NCBI RefSeq assembly: GCF_030814435.1
Contig: NZ_JAUSUW010000002.1
Coordinates: 310,001 to 374,000, forward strand
Direction of reading: 5' to 3'
From: Peteryoungia aggregata LMG 23059
GTDB lineage: Bacteria > Pseudomonadota > Alphaproteobacteria > Rhizobiales > Rhizobiaceae
Length of the DNA stretch: 64,000 bases
In this document: positions 53,559 to 63,467 of the stretch, in pieces
Position numbering within the stretch: the stretch's first letter is position 1
Layout: each line of letters starts with the position of its first letter
Made by a program: the position numbers and the translations under genes
The notes under the pieces: model-generated
What the model was told of the DNA's origin: nothing
Database searches by the model: none
The model's input: only the letters and a program-made list of their open reading frames with translations

Positions 53559-53771
53559 TCAGTCGCGGTAGTCGTCGTCGGCCTTGGCTTCGTCGTCGAC
53601 CACAGGAATGGCATAGGAGCCCTTCAGCCAGCGCGACAGATCGAGATTGCGGCAGCGGTCCGAGCAGAAGGGATAGTTCTCACGCGTCGAGGGGCGACGG
53701 CATTCGGGGCAAGGCAGTGCCTTGCGCAGCGGCTCGACCTTGGCGGTCCGCTGTTCATCTCCTTCCGCCAT
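53559..53771 (-). CDS. yacG: DNA gyrase inhibitor YacG
   Basis: A 70-residue zinc protein, CPEC and CSDRC providing four cysteines, with the conserved YPFCSDRCRNLDLSRW segment and an acidic C-terminal tail. YacG binds GyrB and inhibits it. It lies 2 bp after the maf gene, as in many alphaproteobacteria. Confidence 0.92.
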   Translation of the reverse strand: MAEGDEQRTAKVEPLRKALPCPECRRPSTRENYPFCSDRCRNLDLSRWLKGSYAIPVVDDEAKADDDYRD

Positions 53772-53773
53772 GG

Positions 53774-54394
53774 TCAGCCCTCCGTCCAGCCCGTATGCAC
53801 GTCATAGCCCTCGCCCGAGAGCATCTGCAGCGTCTCGAAGAGCGGCAGGCCGACGACATTGGTGTAGGAACCGACGATCTTCTGGACGAAGCTGCCGGCG
53901 ATGCCCTGGATGGCATACGCACCGGCCTTGCCACGCCATTCACCTGACGCGAGGTAGCATTCTATGTCGTAGCCGGAGAGCCGCTTGAAGCGGACCTTGG
54001 TCTCGACGATCTTCTGGCGCAGCTTGCCATCAGGGCCGATCAGGCAAACGCCGGTAAAGACCCAATGGCTGCGGCCGGACAACAGATGCAGCGCCGAAGA
54101 GGCCTCCTGCATGAGTTCCGCCTTGGGCAGAATGCGGCGTCCCACGGCGACCACCGTGTCGGCGGCGAGAATGTAGCTGTTGCCCCAGGTCAAGTCCTTG
54201 CGCACCTGCTGGAAGGCCGCCTTCGCCTTGTCAGCCGAGAGCCGGCGGGCGAGCGAGCGCGGATGCTCGGACTTGCTCGGCGTCTCATCGAGATCCATCG
54301 GCATCAGGCGCGCAGGATCGATGCCAGCCTGTTTCAGGAGGTCCACACGGCGCGGCGACCCGGAGGCCAAAATCAGCTTCTGTCTCAGTTCCAT
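53774..54394 (-). CDS. maf: Maf-like nucleotide pyrophosphatase
   Basis: A 206-residue Maf/YhdE-family protein with the N-terminal ILASGSPRR motif and the downstream [14 protein letters not shown] element. Family members hydrolyse non-canonical nucleoside triphosphates (dTTP/UTP- or m7GTP-type). It follows infA and is followed by yacG on the minus strand, a stable gene order in rhizobia. Subfamily not decided. Confidence 0.9.
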   Translation of the reverse strand: MELRQKLILASGSPRRVDLLKQAGIDPARLMPMDLDETPSKSEHPRSLARRLSADKAKAAFQQVRKDLTWGNSYILAADTVVAVGRRILPKAELMQEASSALHLLSGRSHWVFTGVCLIGPDGKLRQKIVETKVRFKRLSGYDIECYLASGEWRGKAGAYAIQGIAGSFVQKIVGSYTNVVGLPLFETLQMLSGEGYDVHTGWTEG

Positions 54395-54431
54395 GCGAAC
54401 GCGCTCCCTGATCTCAGGTCTTGGACCAAGA

Positions 54432-54650
54432 TTACTTGAAGCGGTAGGTGATGCGGCCCTTGGTCAGGTCGTAAGGGGTCATCTCGACGAGGACCTTGTC
54501 GCCTGCGAGAACGCGGATGCGGTTCTTGCGCATGCGGCCGGCGGTGTGGGCGATGATTTCGTGTTCGTTTTCGAGCTTCACGCGGAAGGTGGCGTTGGGC
54601 AGCAGTTCGGTGACGACGCCGGGGAATTCGAGGACTTCTTCTTTTGCCAT
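54432..54650 (-). CDS. infA: Translation initiation factor IF-1
   Basis: A 72-residue S1-like OB-fold protein ([20 protein letters not shown], ending [12 protein letters not shown]), the usual IF-1 length. It binds the 30S A site during initiation. The chosen ATG matches the canonical IF-1 start; an upstream extension of the frame is intergenic. Confidence 0.97.
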   Translation of the reverse strand: MAKEEVLEFPGVVTELLPNATFRVKLENEHEIIAHTAGRMRKNRIRVLAGDKVLVEMTPYDLTKGRITYRFK

Positions 54651-54793
54651 AGAGCGGTTGTCTTTCCTGGGGTTTGAAAGCGGGGCGCGCGAAGGGCCCC
54701 GAAAATGTGGGCGGAAACTACACAATCGCCCGGCATTTGTGAACCTTGTAGATTCGGCTTTTGGAATTTGTTTCAAGAGGGGCAAAACCGCCG

Positions 54794-55255
54794 CTAATCC
54801 GGGGCGAGAACCAGCCTGTCACGGATCAGCTTCGTCAGGCGATCCCGCACGTCGCGATAGGCGGAAAGCCGCTGTTCGCGGCTGCCGGTCTCGACCGTCG
54901 GATCCGGCATAGGCCAATATTCCACCTCGACCGCGGACGACCGTGTCAATTCGAGTGCTGCGTGATGGGCTTCGGGCGTCAGGGTAATCACGAGATCGAA
55001 GTAGTCGTCTTCCATATCCTCAAGCGTCTGGGGCTGGCGCCGGCCGAGCGACAGGCCGATCTCGTCGAGCACGACGTCCACGAAGGGATCGCGCTCGCCC
55101 TTCTTGACGCCGGCAGAGGCAATCCAGGTGCCGGACGGCAGGGCCTGTCTTGCAATTGCCTCGGCCATGGGGCTGCGGATGACGTTCTGGCCGCACATGA
55201 AGAGGATCGCGCCGGGCCGCGACGGACGGCGGCTGTCGTCTGCGCCCTCGCTCAT
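54794..55255 (-). CDS. Low-molecular-weight protein tyrosine phosphatase-like protein
   Basis: A 153-residue protein with the catalytic C-x5-R loop as CGQNVIRS and a general-acid Asp in the MPDPT segment, as in LMW-PTP and ArsC-like phosphatases. GQNVIRSP instead of the classical GNICRSP is typical of the rhizobial orthologue next to UPF0262. Begins MSEGADD; an upstream ATG in frame is less likely. Physiological substrate unknown. Confidence 0.85.
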   Translation of the reverse strand: MSEGADDSRRPSRPGAILFMCGQNVIRSPMAEAIARQALPSGTWIASAGVKKGERDPFVDVVLDEIGLSLGRRQPQTLEDMEDDYFDLVITLTPEAHHAALELTRSSAVEVEYWPMPDPTVETGSREQRLSAYRDVRDRLTKLIRDRLVLAPD

Positions 55256-55260
55256 CGATC

Positions 55261-55734
55261 CTAGCCCCGCCAATAGAGAACGCAGACCAGCGTGAAGAGG
55301 CGGCGTGCCGTGTCGAAGTCGATCTTGATCTTGCCAGAGAGCCTGTCCATCAGCGTCTGGGAGCCGTCGTTGTGGATCCCGCGGCGGCCCATGTCGATCG
55401 CTTCGATCTGCGACGGGGTCGAGGAGCGGATCGCCTCGTAATAGCTTTCGCAGATCATGAAGTAGTCCTTGATGATGCGCTGCAAGGGCGTCAGCGACAG
55501 GATGTGTACGGCGACATCCTCGCCGGCTTCCGTCTTGATCGAGAAGACGAGCTTGCGATCCATCAGTGACAGAAAGAGGTGGTAGGGTCCCCCGGGATGG
55601 CCGGCCGGCTCGAAGGTGTTTTCCTCGATCAGATCGAAGATGGCGACCGCCCGCTCATGCTCGACATCAGGTGTCGAGCGCCCGATGGTCTCGTCCAGCA
55701 CGACATCTGAGAGCCGGAAGTCGCCCGCTGCCAT
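55261..55734 (-). CDS. UPF0262 family protein
   Basis: A 157-residue conserved alphaproteobacterial protein of unknown function. Recognisable blocks are [29 protein letters not shown] and [15 protein letters not shown]. It lies between hisD and the phosphatase gene, 3 bp after hisD, consistent with the conserved order. Confidence 0.9.
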   Translation of the reverse strand: MAAGDFRLSDVVLDETIGRSTPDVEHERAVAIFDLIEENTFEPAGHPGGPYHLFLSLMDRKLVFSIKTEAGEDVAVHILSLTPLQRIIKDYFMICESYYEAIRSSTPSQIEAIDMGRRGIHNDGSQTLMDRLSGKIKIDFDTARRLFTLVCVLYWRG

Positions 55735-55737
55735 CCC

Positions 55738-57036
55738 CTAGTCTCCGAGGTTCAGGCGAATGGCGACGGAACGGGCATGGGCTTCAAGCCCTTCCGATCT
55801 CGCAAGCGCAATTGCCGCTGGCGCCAGCTTGCGCAACTGCTCCGGCCCGAGCCGCAGGATCGAGGTGCGCTTGACATAGTCCAGCACCCCCAGCCCCGAT
55901 GAGAAGCGGGCTGAGCGCGCCGTCGGCAGGACATGGTTCGAACCGCCGACATAATCGCCGATCACTTCCGGCGTGTGGCGACCGACGAAGATTGCGCCGG
56001 CATTTCGGATGCCTTCGATCATGGGTTCCGGATCATCCACGGCGAGTTCCAGATGTTCGGCGGCGATGCGGTTGGCTAGAGGTATCGAATCCTCAAGCTT
56101 CTCCACCATGATGATCGCGCCGAAATCGCGCCAGCTGGCCGATGCCGTCTCGGCACGCGGCAGGGATTTCAGCTGCCGTTCAACAGCCGCCTCTACCGCC
56201 TCACCGAGTGCCCGGTCATCGGTGATGACAATCGACTGGGCGCCGGGGTCGTGTTCGGCCTGGGCGAGCAGATCCGCTGCCAGCCAATCCGGGTCGTTGT
56301 CCTTGTCGGCAATGATCAGGACTTCAGAGGGACCTGCGATCATGTCGATGCCAACGGTGCCGAAGACCTGGCGCTTGGCCGCCGCGACATAGGCATTGCC
56401 TGGGCCGACGATCTTGGCGACAGGGGCGATGGTCTCTGTGCCATAGGCAAGGGCTGCCACGGCCTGAGCGCCGCCGATGCGATAGATCTCGGTGACGCCG
56501 GCAATGCTGGCTGCAGCCAGCACCGTCGGGTTGATGGCACCGCCGGTGGCCGGCACAACCATAACGACGCGCGGAACGCCTGCCACCTTGGCCGGCAGCG
56601 CATTCATCAGCACCGAGCTCGGATAGCTTGCCGTGCCGCCCGGCACATAAAGGCCAACGGCATCGATCGCCGTCCAGCGCGAACCGAGGCCAACGCCGAT
56701 TGCATCCTCGTAGATGTCGTCCTTCGGCATCTGGCGGGCGTGATGGCGCTCGATGCGTTCGGCGGCGAGCTTCAGGGCATCAATCAGCTCAGGCGCCGTA
56801 GAGGCGAGTGCTGCTGCGATCTCTTCATCCGTCACCCGCATGGAAACGGTCGAAAAATCCACGCCGTCGAAGCGTTTGGAATAGTCGGCGAGTGCCGCGT
56901 CGCCACGGCTGCGCACGTCGTCGATGATCTTGCGCACGACATCGTTCACGTCGTCGGAGACTTCACGCTTGGTCGTCAGGAAGGCCGCAAAACGCGCCTC
57001 GAAATCTCCCGATGCCTGATCCAGCCAGATTGCCAC
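55738..57036 (-). CDS. hisD: Histidinol dehydrogenase
   Basis: A 432-residue enzyme catalysing the last two oxidations of histidine biosynthesis (L-histidinol to L-histidine, two NAD). Family hallmarks include GLYVPGGTASYPSSVLMNALPA and the zinc-binding IDMIAGPSEVLIIAD with EHDPGAQ. The start is a GTG preceded by AGAGGGA; it encodes MAIWLDQ, the usual rhizobial beginning. Confidence 0.95.
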   Translation of the reverse strand: MAIWLDQASGDFEARFAAFLTTKREVSDDVNDVVRKIIDDVRSRGDAALADYSKRFDGVDFSTVSMRVTDEEIAAALASTAPELIDALKLAAERIERHHARQMPKDDIYEDAIGVGLGSRWTAIDAVGLYVPGGTASYPSSVLMNALPAKVAGVPRVVMVVPATGGAINPTVLAAASIAGVTEIYRIGGAQAVAALAYGTETIAPVAKIVGPGNAYVAAAKRQVFGTVGIDMIAGPSEVLIIADKDNDPDWLAADLLAQAEHDPGAQSIVITDDRALGEAVEAAVERQLKSLPRAETASASWRDFGAIIMVEKLEDSIPLANRIAAEHLELAVDDPEPMIEGIRNAGAIFVGRHTPEVIGDYVGGSNHVLPTARSARFSSGLGVLDYVKRTSILRLGPEQLRKLAPAAIALARSEGLEAHARSVAIRLNLGD

Positions 57037-57130
57037 GCCCCGTATTCCCTCTCAAGCATTCTCAATTCGATCACGCCGCGACGATTGCGCGCCGCTCGGC
57101 CTCATCAGCCAGGCCAGTCCGCCAGCCTTG

Positions 57131-57568
57131 TCAGCCAGCCTCGTGTTCCGGCCGTGTCGTCGTTTCCCAGGCACCGCCGGTATCTGCCAACTGGGCCTCG
57201 ATGCATTCCACTTCAAGCGCGATTGTGCCGCCACCGGCAAGCAGCAGTTCGACCACACCATCAGGCCCCTCGCCTTTCGGCAGGTAACGGATCGCAAGCA
57301 GGCTCATCACTTCGTCGGCCTTGCTGCGATCAAAACCGATCGAGCGAACCGCCTCGACGCGCTTGAAGCTCAAAGCCGCACGACGGCGCTCGAAGCTCTT
57401 CGACGCCCGTGCTGCCTTTTCCCAGACGAAGCGATTGGCCGCGAGCGAAAAAAGACCGGAGCGAGCCGAGAAGCTCAGATCGCCGACCTTAAACACGGCG
57501 TCCTGCATATGGGCCGAGATGATCGAGAGATCATCGGCATCGAGCGCCAGCAGCTTCAAGTCCGTCAT
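57131..57568 (-). CDS. DUF2948 family protein
   Basis: A 145-residue conserved alphaproteobacterial protein (MTDLKLLALDADDLSIISAH, ending in a strand-rich ALEVECIEAQL). Its place between hisD and murA is the usual location of DUF2948. Function unknown. Confidence 0.85.
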   Translation of the reverse strand: MTDLKLLALDADDLSIISAHMQDAVFKVGDLSFSARSGLFSLAANRFVWEKAARASKSFERRRAALSFKRVEAVRSIGFDRSKADEVMSLLAIRYLPKGEGPDGVVELLLAGGGTIALEVECIEAQLADTGGAWETTTRPEHEAG

Positions 57569-57706
57569 GTCACCTCACAGTATCGCCTTTCGGCGGTGCC
57601 CGTCGAATTTCATGTTTTCGACATAGGTTGCGGCTTGTCCAGTGGCAACGGGGCAAAAAGACTTTTCGCCTCATCGGAACACTACGTTCTCGCCGCCTGC
57701 CGGCGA

Positions 57707-58999
57707 TCAGTCGCTGATGCGCTCGACAATGGCGCCGCAGCGGGTGAGTTTTTCTTCCAGACGCTCAAAGCCACGGTCGAGATGGTAGACGCGGCTGACC
57801 ATGGTTTCACCTTCGGCGGCAAGGCCGGCGATGACGAGAGAAACCGAAGCGCGCAGGTCGGTCGCCATGACCGGGGCTCCGCGCAGGCGGGTGACACCTT
57901 CGATGCGAGCCGTCTGACCGGAGAGCGTGATCTTGGCGCCGAGGCGGGCCAGTTCCTGCACATGCATGAAACGGTTTTCGAAGATCGTTTCGGTGACATG
58001 CGAAACACCATGCGCACGGGTCATCAGACCCATGAACTGCGCCTGCAGGTCGGTCGGGAAGCCCGGGAAAGGTTCGGTCACGATATCGACGGGGCGGATC
58101 GCATCGCCATGGCCGATGACCCGGATGCCGCCATCGACGGCCGAGACTTCGGCGCCGGCGCGACGGATTGCCTCAATGGCGGTGTCGAGGAGCGTGATGT
58201 CGGTGCCCGACAGCGTTACGTCACCGCCGGTCATGGCGACGGCCATCGCATAGGTGCCGGTCTCGATGCGGTCGGGCAGAACGCGGTGACGCGCGCCGGA
58301 GAGGCTGGTGACGCCCTCGATCGTGATGGTGGAGGTGCCGGCACCTGAAATCTTCGCGCCCATGGCGTTCAGGCAGTTGGCGAGGTCAACGACCTCAGGC
58401 TCGCGGGCGGCGTTGCCGATCACGGTCGTGCCGCGGGCAAGCGAAGCTGCCATCAGCATGACATGGGTCGCGCCGACCGAGACCTTCGGGAAGGTGTAGC
58501 GGGCGCCGATCAGGCCGCCCTTCGGTGCCTTGGCATTGATGTAGCCGCCGTCGATTTCCATCTCGGCGCCGAGTGCCGTCAGGCCCTCGATGAAGAGATC
58601 GACCGGACGCGTGCCGATGGCGCAGCCGCCCGGCAGCGACACACGCGCCTGGCCTTCGCGGGCAAGCAGTGGGCCGATAACCCAGAAGCTGGCACGCATC
58701 TTCGAGACCAGCTCGTAAGGTGCGGTGGTATCGGCCACGGTGCGGCAGGTGAAATGCACGGTGCGCGAATAGGAACCGTCCTGGTGCTCGCGGCGGCCGT
58801 TGACGGCGATGTCGACGCCATGGTTGCCGAGAATGCGGATCAGGCCTTCGACGTCTGCCAGATGCGGCACGTTTTCGAGCGTCAGCGTATCGGACGTCAA
58901 AAGCGAGGCGATCATCAGGGGAAGCGCTGCGTTCTTGGCGCCCGAGATCGGGATGATCCCGTTCAACGCATTGCCACCAACAATCCTGATGCGATCCAT
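57707..58999 (-). CDS. murA: UDP-N-acetylglucosamine 1-carboxyvinyltransferase MurA
   Basis: A 430-residue enzyme transferring enolpyruvate to UDP-GlcNAc, the first committed step of peptidoglycan synthesis. The active-site Cys lies in [15 protein letters not shown] (fosfomycin target), and the N-terminus [23 protein letters not shown] is canonical. The frame is open upstream, but this start is chosen by family alignment from memory. Confidence 0.95.
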   Translation of the reverse strand: MDRIRIVGGNALNGIIPISGAKNAALPLMIASLLTSDTLTLENVPHLADVEGLIRILGNHGVDIAVNGRREHQDGSYSRTVHFTCRTVADTTAPYELVSKMRASFWVIGPLLAREGQARVSLPGGCAIGTRPVDLFIEGLTALGAEMEIDGGYINAKAPKGGLIGARYTFPKVSVGATHVMLMAASLARGTTVIGNAAREPEVVDLANCLNAMGAKISGAGTSTITIEGVTSLSGARHRVLPDRIETGTYAMAVAMTGGDVTLSGTDITLLDTAIEAIRRAGAEVSAVDGGIRVIGHGDAIRPVDIVTEPFPGFPTDLQAQFMGLMTRAHGVSHVTETIFENRFMHVQELARLGAKITLSGQTARIEGVTRLRGAPVMATDLRASVSLVIAGLAAEGETMVSRVYHLDRGFERLEEKLTRCGAIVERISD

Positions 59000-59125
59000 G
59001 AGAGCCTGCGATACGGGCGAGAAATGCCCGCCTTTCCTTGAGAACGTGTGAGGGGAAGCCAATCCGGCGAGGCTGGCTCTTTAGACGAAAAGTACAGACG
59101 GTTCAATTGACGCCATAACGCTCGG

Positions 59126-59440
59126 TTAATCACCGGGTTTGGACGAATTTGCGGCAGACAAGGCGACAATCGTTTCGTCTGAAGCCTCGTCCCCCGCCTG
59201 CTCAGGCGGTCGGGGCGCGCTGTTTGCCGCCGGCAGCCCCACGCCGTCTTCAGCCTCGCCTGCACGTCGCGCGCGCGACTGCTGCTTGCGCCGGGCGAGA
59301 TTCTCTCGCAGCTTCGCCGCCGCGCGTTCGCGCCGCTGCTGCTCGGCATCGGAGCGCGCACGTTTTCCACGATCAGCAAGCAGGGTCACTTCGCCCGCCG
59401 CCAGATCCGCCTCGCCCTTGTTTTCCGGGTTCTTCGTCAT
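59126..59440 (-). CDS. Small Arg/Glu-rich hypothetical protein
   Basis: A 104-residue, strongly charged, helical protein (GKRARSDAEQQRRERAAAKL). Such small proteins next to a tRNA-Thr gene and murA are common in rhizobia, but I know no function. The Arg-rich centre could contact nucleic acid. It starts at the ATG near 59440. Confidence 0.6.
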   Translation of the reverse strand: MTKNPENKGEADLAAGEVTLLADRGKRARSDAEQQRRERAAAKLRENLARRKQQSRARRAGEAEDGVGLPAANSAPRPPEQAGDEASDETIVALSAANSSKPGD

Positions 59441-59595
59441 GGCGCCGTGATAGCCGAAAGCGGAAAAAGCGGAAAGCCCCCTTCTCCCCGCGAGACAAAA
59501 CTTGACCCGCCGAACGCTTTACGGCTTGCGCTCCCCGAAACTCTGTGGCAATAGGCGCCTCGTTCCGGGCCGAGCACATGCGTCGCCCGCCAGAT

Positions 59596-59670
59596 GCTGC
59601 TATAGCTCAGGGGTAGAGCACTCCCTTGGTAAGGGAGAGGCCGAGAGTTCAAATCTCTCTAGCAGCACCA
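59596..59670 (+). tRNA. tRNA-Thr (GGT)
   Basis: A 75-nt cloverleaf with acceptor stem GCTGCTA / TAGCAGC, anticodon loop containing GGT (CTTGGTAAG), T-loop GTTCAAATC and encoded CCA. Intact. Confidence 0.95.
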
Positions 59671-60089
59671 TCAATCCCATTGATAACGCTTAGTTACCAA
59701 AAGCCTTCTTCCTATCCTCAGGCTTTCCTGCTGCTACAGCCGAAGCCTGACATGCCTTATGCATTGCTGCAGCCGATTTAACGCATGGTGAGCGTCACGC
59801 GCCGGTGCCGTGACCAATTGGGGACGCAGGGCATTCTGATTGGGCGGCACCAAGCAGCGAAGGGCGTCCCGCTGGAGACCCGCTCTTCCCCGGTGTCTTG
59901 CATCCATCTTCTCGAACATGCCGCACTTACACCGATGGCAGCCTGGGCCGACATCGGTGTGTGGAGCCTGAGCCCTCGTGGGTGCATGAAGCCGGCAGTC
60001 GGCGTGCGAATCGGCGCGAGCTCGTCAGCTCCCGCACACCCCCTCCGCGCTGCACGGAACGCCCAGAGAGAGCCGGTCCACCCGTCGCT
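59671..60089. other. Intergenic region between tRNA-Thr and ribB
   Basis: About 420 bp without a convincing gene. Long plus-strand frames here are antisense to ribB or lack start signals. An imperfect dyad (CAGGCTT / AAGCCTG, 59718-59750) could be a terminator-like structure, without a T-tract. Confidence 0.5.
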
Positions 60090-60725
60090 TCAGGCCGCGG
60101 CAGCGGCTCCACTGACCATGTTGCGCTCGCGGTAGCGGATCAACTCTTCGATCGAGATGAGGGGCAATCCGTGCAGCTTGCAGAACTCGATCAGGTCGGG
60201 GAGCCTGGCCATGGTGCCGTCGTCATTGGCCACTTCGCAGATGACGCCGGATGGCCTCTTGCCGATGAGGCGTGCGAGGTCGACTGCAGCTTCGGTGTGG
60301 CCCGGACGTCCCAGAACGCCGTCCGGATGGGCACGCAGCGGAAAGATGTGGCCGGGTCGGGCAAAGTCTTCCGGGGCGGATGCCTCATCCATCAAGGCCT
60401 GGACGGTCGCGGCCCGATCTGGCGCGGAGATCCCGGTCGTTGTTCCCTTGATGTAATCAACCGACACCGTGAAGGCCGTCTTCAGGTATTCCGTGTTGTG
60501 CGGGACCATCAGCGGGATGCCCAGGGCATCGAGCCGTTCTCCTTCCATCGCGATGCAGACCAGCCCGCGGGCATGCTTCATCATGAATGCGATAGTCTCG
60601 GGCGTCACGTGATCGGAAGCGACGATGATGTCGCCCTCGTTCTCGCGATCCTCGTCGTCGACGACGACGACCATGCCGCCATGCGCCAGTGTTTCCAATG
60701 CGTCTTCAATTGTCGAAAGTGTCAT
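60090..60725 (-). CDS. ribB: 3,4-dihydroxy-2-butanone-4-phosphate synthase
   Basis: A 211-residue riboflavin-biosynthesis enzyme converting ribulose 5-phosphate to dihydroxybutanone phosphate. Conserved blocks are VVVDDEDRENEGDIIVAS, the GRPGHTEAAVDLARLIGKRPSGVICE region and a Glu-rich C-terminus. No GTP cyclohydrolase II domain is fused. A start four codons downstream of the first methionine (MTLST) is chosen because it fits the family. Preceded by an FMN riboswitch. Confidence 0.95.
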   Translation of the reverse strand: MTLSTIEDALETLAHGGMVVVVDDEDRENEGDIIVASDHVTPETIAFMMKHARGLVCIAMEGERLDALGIPLMVPHNTEYLKTAFTVSVDYIKGTTTGISAPDRAATVQALMDEASAPEDFARPGHIFPLRAHPDGVLGRPGHTEAAVDLARLIGKRPSGVICEVANDDGTMARLPDLIEFCKLHGLPLISIEELIRYRERNMVSGAAAAA

Positions 60726-60842
60726 TCCATTGCCTTTCAAGGGTCACCGCGTCAGCGGCCAAACCGCGACCTTGCGGCCGCCATCCATCCCTTGGGCGAA
60801 CACAGCACGCACGTCTCCCGGTGAGGGGAGCCGCCATGCCGA

Positions 60843-60982
60843 TGCTCTCTTTCATCCGGACTGTGACCGTCGGCTCCGGCATCGCACCGGATCTGCTGCC
60901 TTTCACCGAAGTGAAAGCGCTCGCGGGCTCCCGGCAAAGCCGGATACCGCCGGTGGGGAATTTCGCCCCGCCCTGAGAACCC
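60843..60982 (-). ncRNA. FMN riboswitch (RFN element) upstream of ribB
   Basis: Read on the minus strand, the segment shows the RFN hallmarks in order: GGGCGGGG near the start, AAATTCCCCACCGGCGGTAT, AGCCCGCGAGCG, GATCCGGTGCGAT, GGAGCCGACGGT, and CAGTCCGGATG followed by AGAGAG. It is located 118 bp before ribB and should lower ribB expression when FMN is plentiful. Confidence 0.95.
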
Positions 60983-61084
60983 GTGTAAGGTAGGAGAGAA
61001 GATACCGGCTTTTCAAGTGGAAACTGAGCAATTGCAGCAAATTCCGGGTTTATGTCGCAAGCGCTTCAGCCAAGGTCGCGAAAC

Positions 61085-61113
61085 AAAAAAGCACGGTGCG
61101 GAGAGCACCGTGC
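61085..61113 (-). terminator. Rho-independent terminator
   Basis: On the minus strand, GCACGGTGCTCTCCGCACCGTGC is a perfect 9-bp stem with a five-base loop followed by TTTTTT. It follows the SDR gene and would end the minus-strand transporter/SDR operon. Confidence 0.85.
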
Positions 61114-61145
61114 AGGCTTGGGAGTCTTAAAACGACGACGAGTGG

Positions 61146-61934
61146 TCACCAGCAGCAGAAGCCGCCATCCACGAGAAGGTCGACACCGGTAACGAAGCTG
61201 GCGGCGCCGGACAAAAGGAAAACGGCAGGGCCAACCATTTCATCGACATCTGCCATGCGCTGCATCGGGGTCTGCTCTTCGAAGAGCTTGGTCTGATGCA
61301 CCATTTCCGGTCGGGTGTTCATAGGCGTTGCCGTATAGCCGGGGCTGATCGTATTGACGCGGATGCCGCGCCCTACCCACTCCATCGCCATCGACTTCGT
61401 CATGTGGATGACGCCTGCCTTGGAGGCGTTATAGTGGCACTGGTTGAGGCCGCGATTGACGATCACGCCGGACATGGAGGCGATGTTCACGATCGAGCCA
61501 CGGCCATTCTTCAGCATGGCGCGGGCTTCAGCCTGGCAGGAGAGAAAGACGCCCTTCAGATTGATGTCCATCATCGTCTGAAACTGCGATTCATCCATCT
61601 CCTCGGCCGGGTTCGCATTGGCGATGCCGGCTGCGTTGACGGCGAGGGTCAATGGCCCAAGCGCAGCCTCGGTGCGCGCCACGGCTTCGTTGAGGGCGGC
61701 AGCCTGAGTGACATCCGCTGCGATCTCGACGCTGCGGCGACCGGCTGCCTGAACATGGCGCGCGGTGGTCGCCAGACCGTCATCCGTGCGGCGATCCAGC
61801 AGCGCAACATCCGCACCGCATTGCGCCAGCCCGATGGCAATCCGTTGGCCTATGCCGCTGCCGGCACCCGTCACCAGCGCAACATTGCCCGAAAGATCGA
61901 AGAGCCTTGGGGCGTTCAAAGTCATGTCCGACAT
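61146..61934 (-). CDS. Short-chain dehydrogenase, sugar/polyol type
   Basis: A 262-residue classical SDR with NAD motif TGAGSGIG (residues 23-30), NAAG, catalytic Ser in NIASMSG and Tyr/Lys in YNASK, and a C-terminal FVTGVDLLVDGGFCCW. AGGAGAA precedes the first ATG. It lies 18 bp after the ribose-type ABC ATPase gene and probably oxidises the imported sugar or polyol; substrate unknown. Confidence 0.85.
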   Translation of the reverse strand: MSDMTLNAPRLFDLSGNVALVTGAGSGIGQRIAIGLAQCGADVALLDRRTDDGLATTARHVQAAGRRSVEIAADVTQAAALNEAVARTEAALGPLTLAVNAAGIANANPAEEMDESQFQTMMDINLKGVFLSCQAEARAMLKNGRGSIVNIASMSGVIVNRGLNQCHYNASKAGVIHMTKSMAMEWVGRGIRVNTISPGYTATPMNTRPEMVHQTKLFEEQTPMQRMADVDEMVGPAVFLLSGAASFVTGVDLLVDGGFCCW

Positions 61935-61952
61935 GAATAGTTCTCCTGCAAA

Positions 61953-63446
61953 TCAGATCGTGGCCAGTTCCATGACCGACACGTCATTGGCCTCGGCGCG
62001 GTCGAGGATACCCGCCTGTTTTCCTTGTGCCATTACCATGACCCTGTTGGAGACCCCAAGGACCTCCTCGAGATCGGAGCTGACGACAATGACGGCGATG
62101 CCCTGGCGGGCCAGCTCCATGATGGTGTCGTAGATCGACGAGCGCGCGCCGACATCGATGCCGCGTGTCGGCTCGTCGAGAACCACAACCTTCGGATTTC
62201 GCGCCAGCCATTTGGCCAGCACCACCTTCTGCTGGTTGCCGCCCGACAGTTCTCCAGCATTCTGCTCGCCGCGCCCCTTGACGCCGAATTTCTTGATGTA
62301 GGCGCCAGCGAAGTCGCTGAGGCGCTTCGACGTGATCCAGCCGTTTTTCGAAACGGCGTCGAAATTGGCGTAGCCGATGTTTTCTGCGATCGAGTGTTCG
62401 AGAACAAGGCCCTGCAGCTTCCGATCCTCCGGCACGAGGACCACGCCGTTTTGGATGGCATCCCTCGGTGAACGCGGCGTAATGACCTTGCCGTCGAGCA
62501 CCACGTCGCCGGTGGCGATCGGGTCGGCGCCGGTGATCGCCCGGACGAGTTCGGTGCGCCCCGCACCGACAAGCCCGGCGATCCCGAAGACTTCGCCGCG
62601 TTTCACGGAAAATTCGATGTTTCGGAAGCTGCCCGATGGTGACGAAAGCCCGCGCACCTCGAGCATGACATCATCGACCGGAGCCGGAATGGCGGGAAAC
62701 ATGCGGTCGAGCGAACGACCGACCATGGCTTCGACGATGGTGCGGACAGGCACGTCGCCGCGGTCGAATTCCTGGACCTTGGCCCCGTCTCGCATCACCA
62801 CGACGCGGTCCGCGATCTGTCGAATTTCCTCCAGCCGATGGGAAATATAGATGATGCCGACACCATCGGCCTTCAGGCGCTCGATCTGCCGGAACAGGAG
62901 CTGTGTTTCCTCTCCGCCCAGGGCCGCCGTCGGCTCGTCCAAAATGAGCAATCGAGCATTGAGGGTCATTGCCTTGGCGATTTCGATCAATTGCTGCTTT
63001 GCCGTCGAGAGACCCTCGACCAACCGGCGCGGGGAAACATCGAGACCGAGCCTCTGCAGGCCGGCATGGGCCCGTTCTTCCATGGCCTGGCGGTCAATGC
63101 GTCCACCCTTGGTCAGGTAGCGACCGACAAAGACATTCTCGGCTATGGACAGTTGTGGCAGGAGCTTCAGCTCCTGGTGGATCATGCCGACGCCGGCATC
63201 CATGGCCGCGCGCGGAGTGGCCGGCGCGTAAGTCGCGCCGAACCATGTCATCTGGCCTGAAGTGGGCTGAACGGCACCGGAAATGATCCGTGAAAGGGTC
63301 GATTTCCCGGCGCCGTTCTCGCCCAGCAGCGCCACGACTTCACCCGCTCTCACATCGAGGTCGATGCCGTGCAGGACCTCGAGCGATCCGTAGACCTTGC
63401 GGATCTGCCGGAGCGAGAGGATGGGAGGGAGGTCGTTGGCAGTCAT
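61953..63446 (-). CDS. Ribose-type ABC transporter double ATPase
   Basis: A 497-residue RbsA-like protein with two NBDs. The first has GENGAGKST and the signature GLSTAKQQLIEIAKAM; the second has LSGGNQQKVVLAKWL and VVLDEPTRGIDVGA with the usual degenerate second Walker A (GLVGAGRTEL). Complete, in contrast to the first importer's altered N-terminal signature. Operon with the binding protein (off the right edge) and the SDR gene. Confidence 0.9.
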   Translation of the reverse strand: MTANDLPPILSLRQIRKVYGSLEVLHGIDLDVRAGEVVALLGENGAGKSTLSRIISGAVQPTSGQMTWFGATYAPATPRAAMDAGVGMIHQELKLLPQLSIAENVFVGRYLTKGGRIDRQAMEERAHAGLQRLGLDVSPRRLVEGLSTAKQQLIEIAKAMTLNARLLILDEPTAALGGEETQLLFRQIERLKADGVGIIYISHRLEEIRQIADRVVVMRDGAKVQEFDRGDVPVRTIVEAMVGRSLDRMFPAIPAPVDDVMLEVRGLSSPSGSFRNIEFSVKRGEVFGIAGLVGAGRTELVRAITGADPIATGDVVLDGKVITPRSPRDAIQNGVVLVPEDRKLQGLVLEHSIAENIGYANFDAVSKNGWITSKRLSDFAGAYIKKFGVKGRGEQNAGELSGGNQQKVVLAKWLARNPKVVVLDEPTRGIDVGARSSIYDTIMELARQGIAVIVVSSDLEEVLGVSNRVMVMAQGKQAGILDRAEANDVSVMELATI

Positions 63447-63467
63447 GGCGCTGTCTTCCGGTCTGGA

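Noticed and set aside
59898..60824. Plus-strand frame of 308 codons across the ribB region
   Set aside because: It is antisense to ribB, and ribB has clear motifs and a riboswitch.
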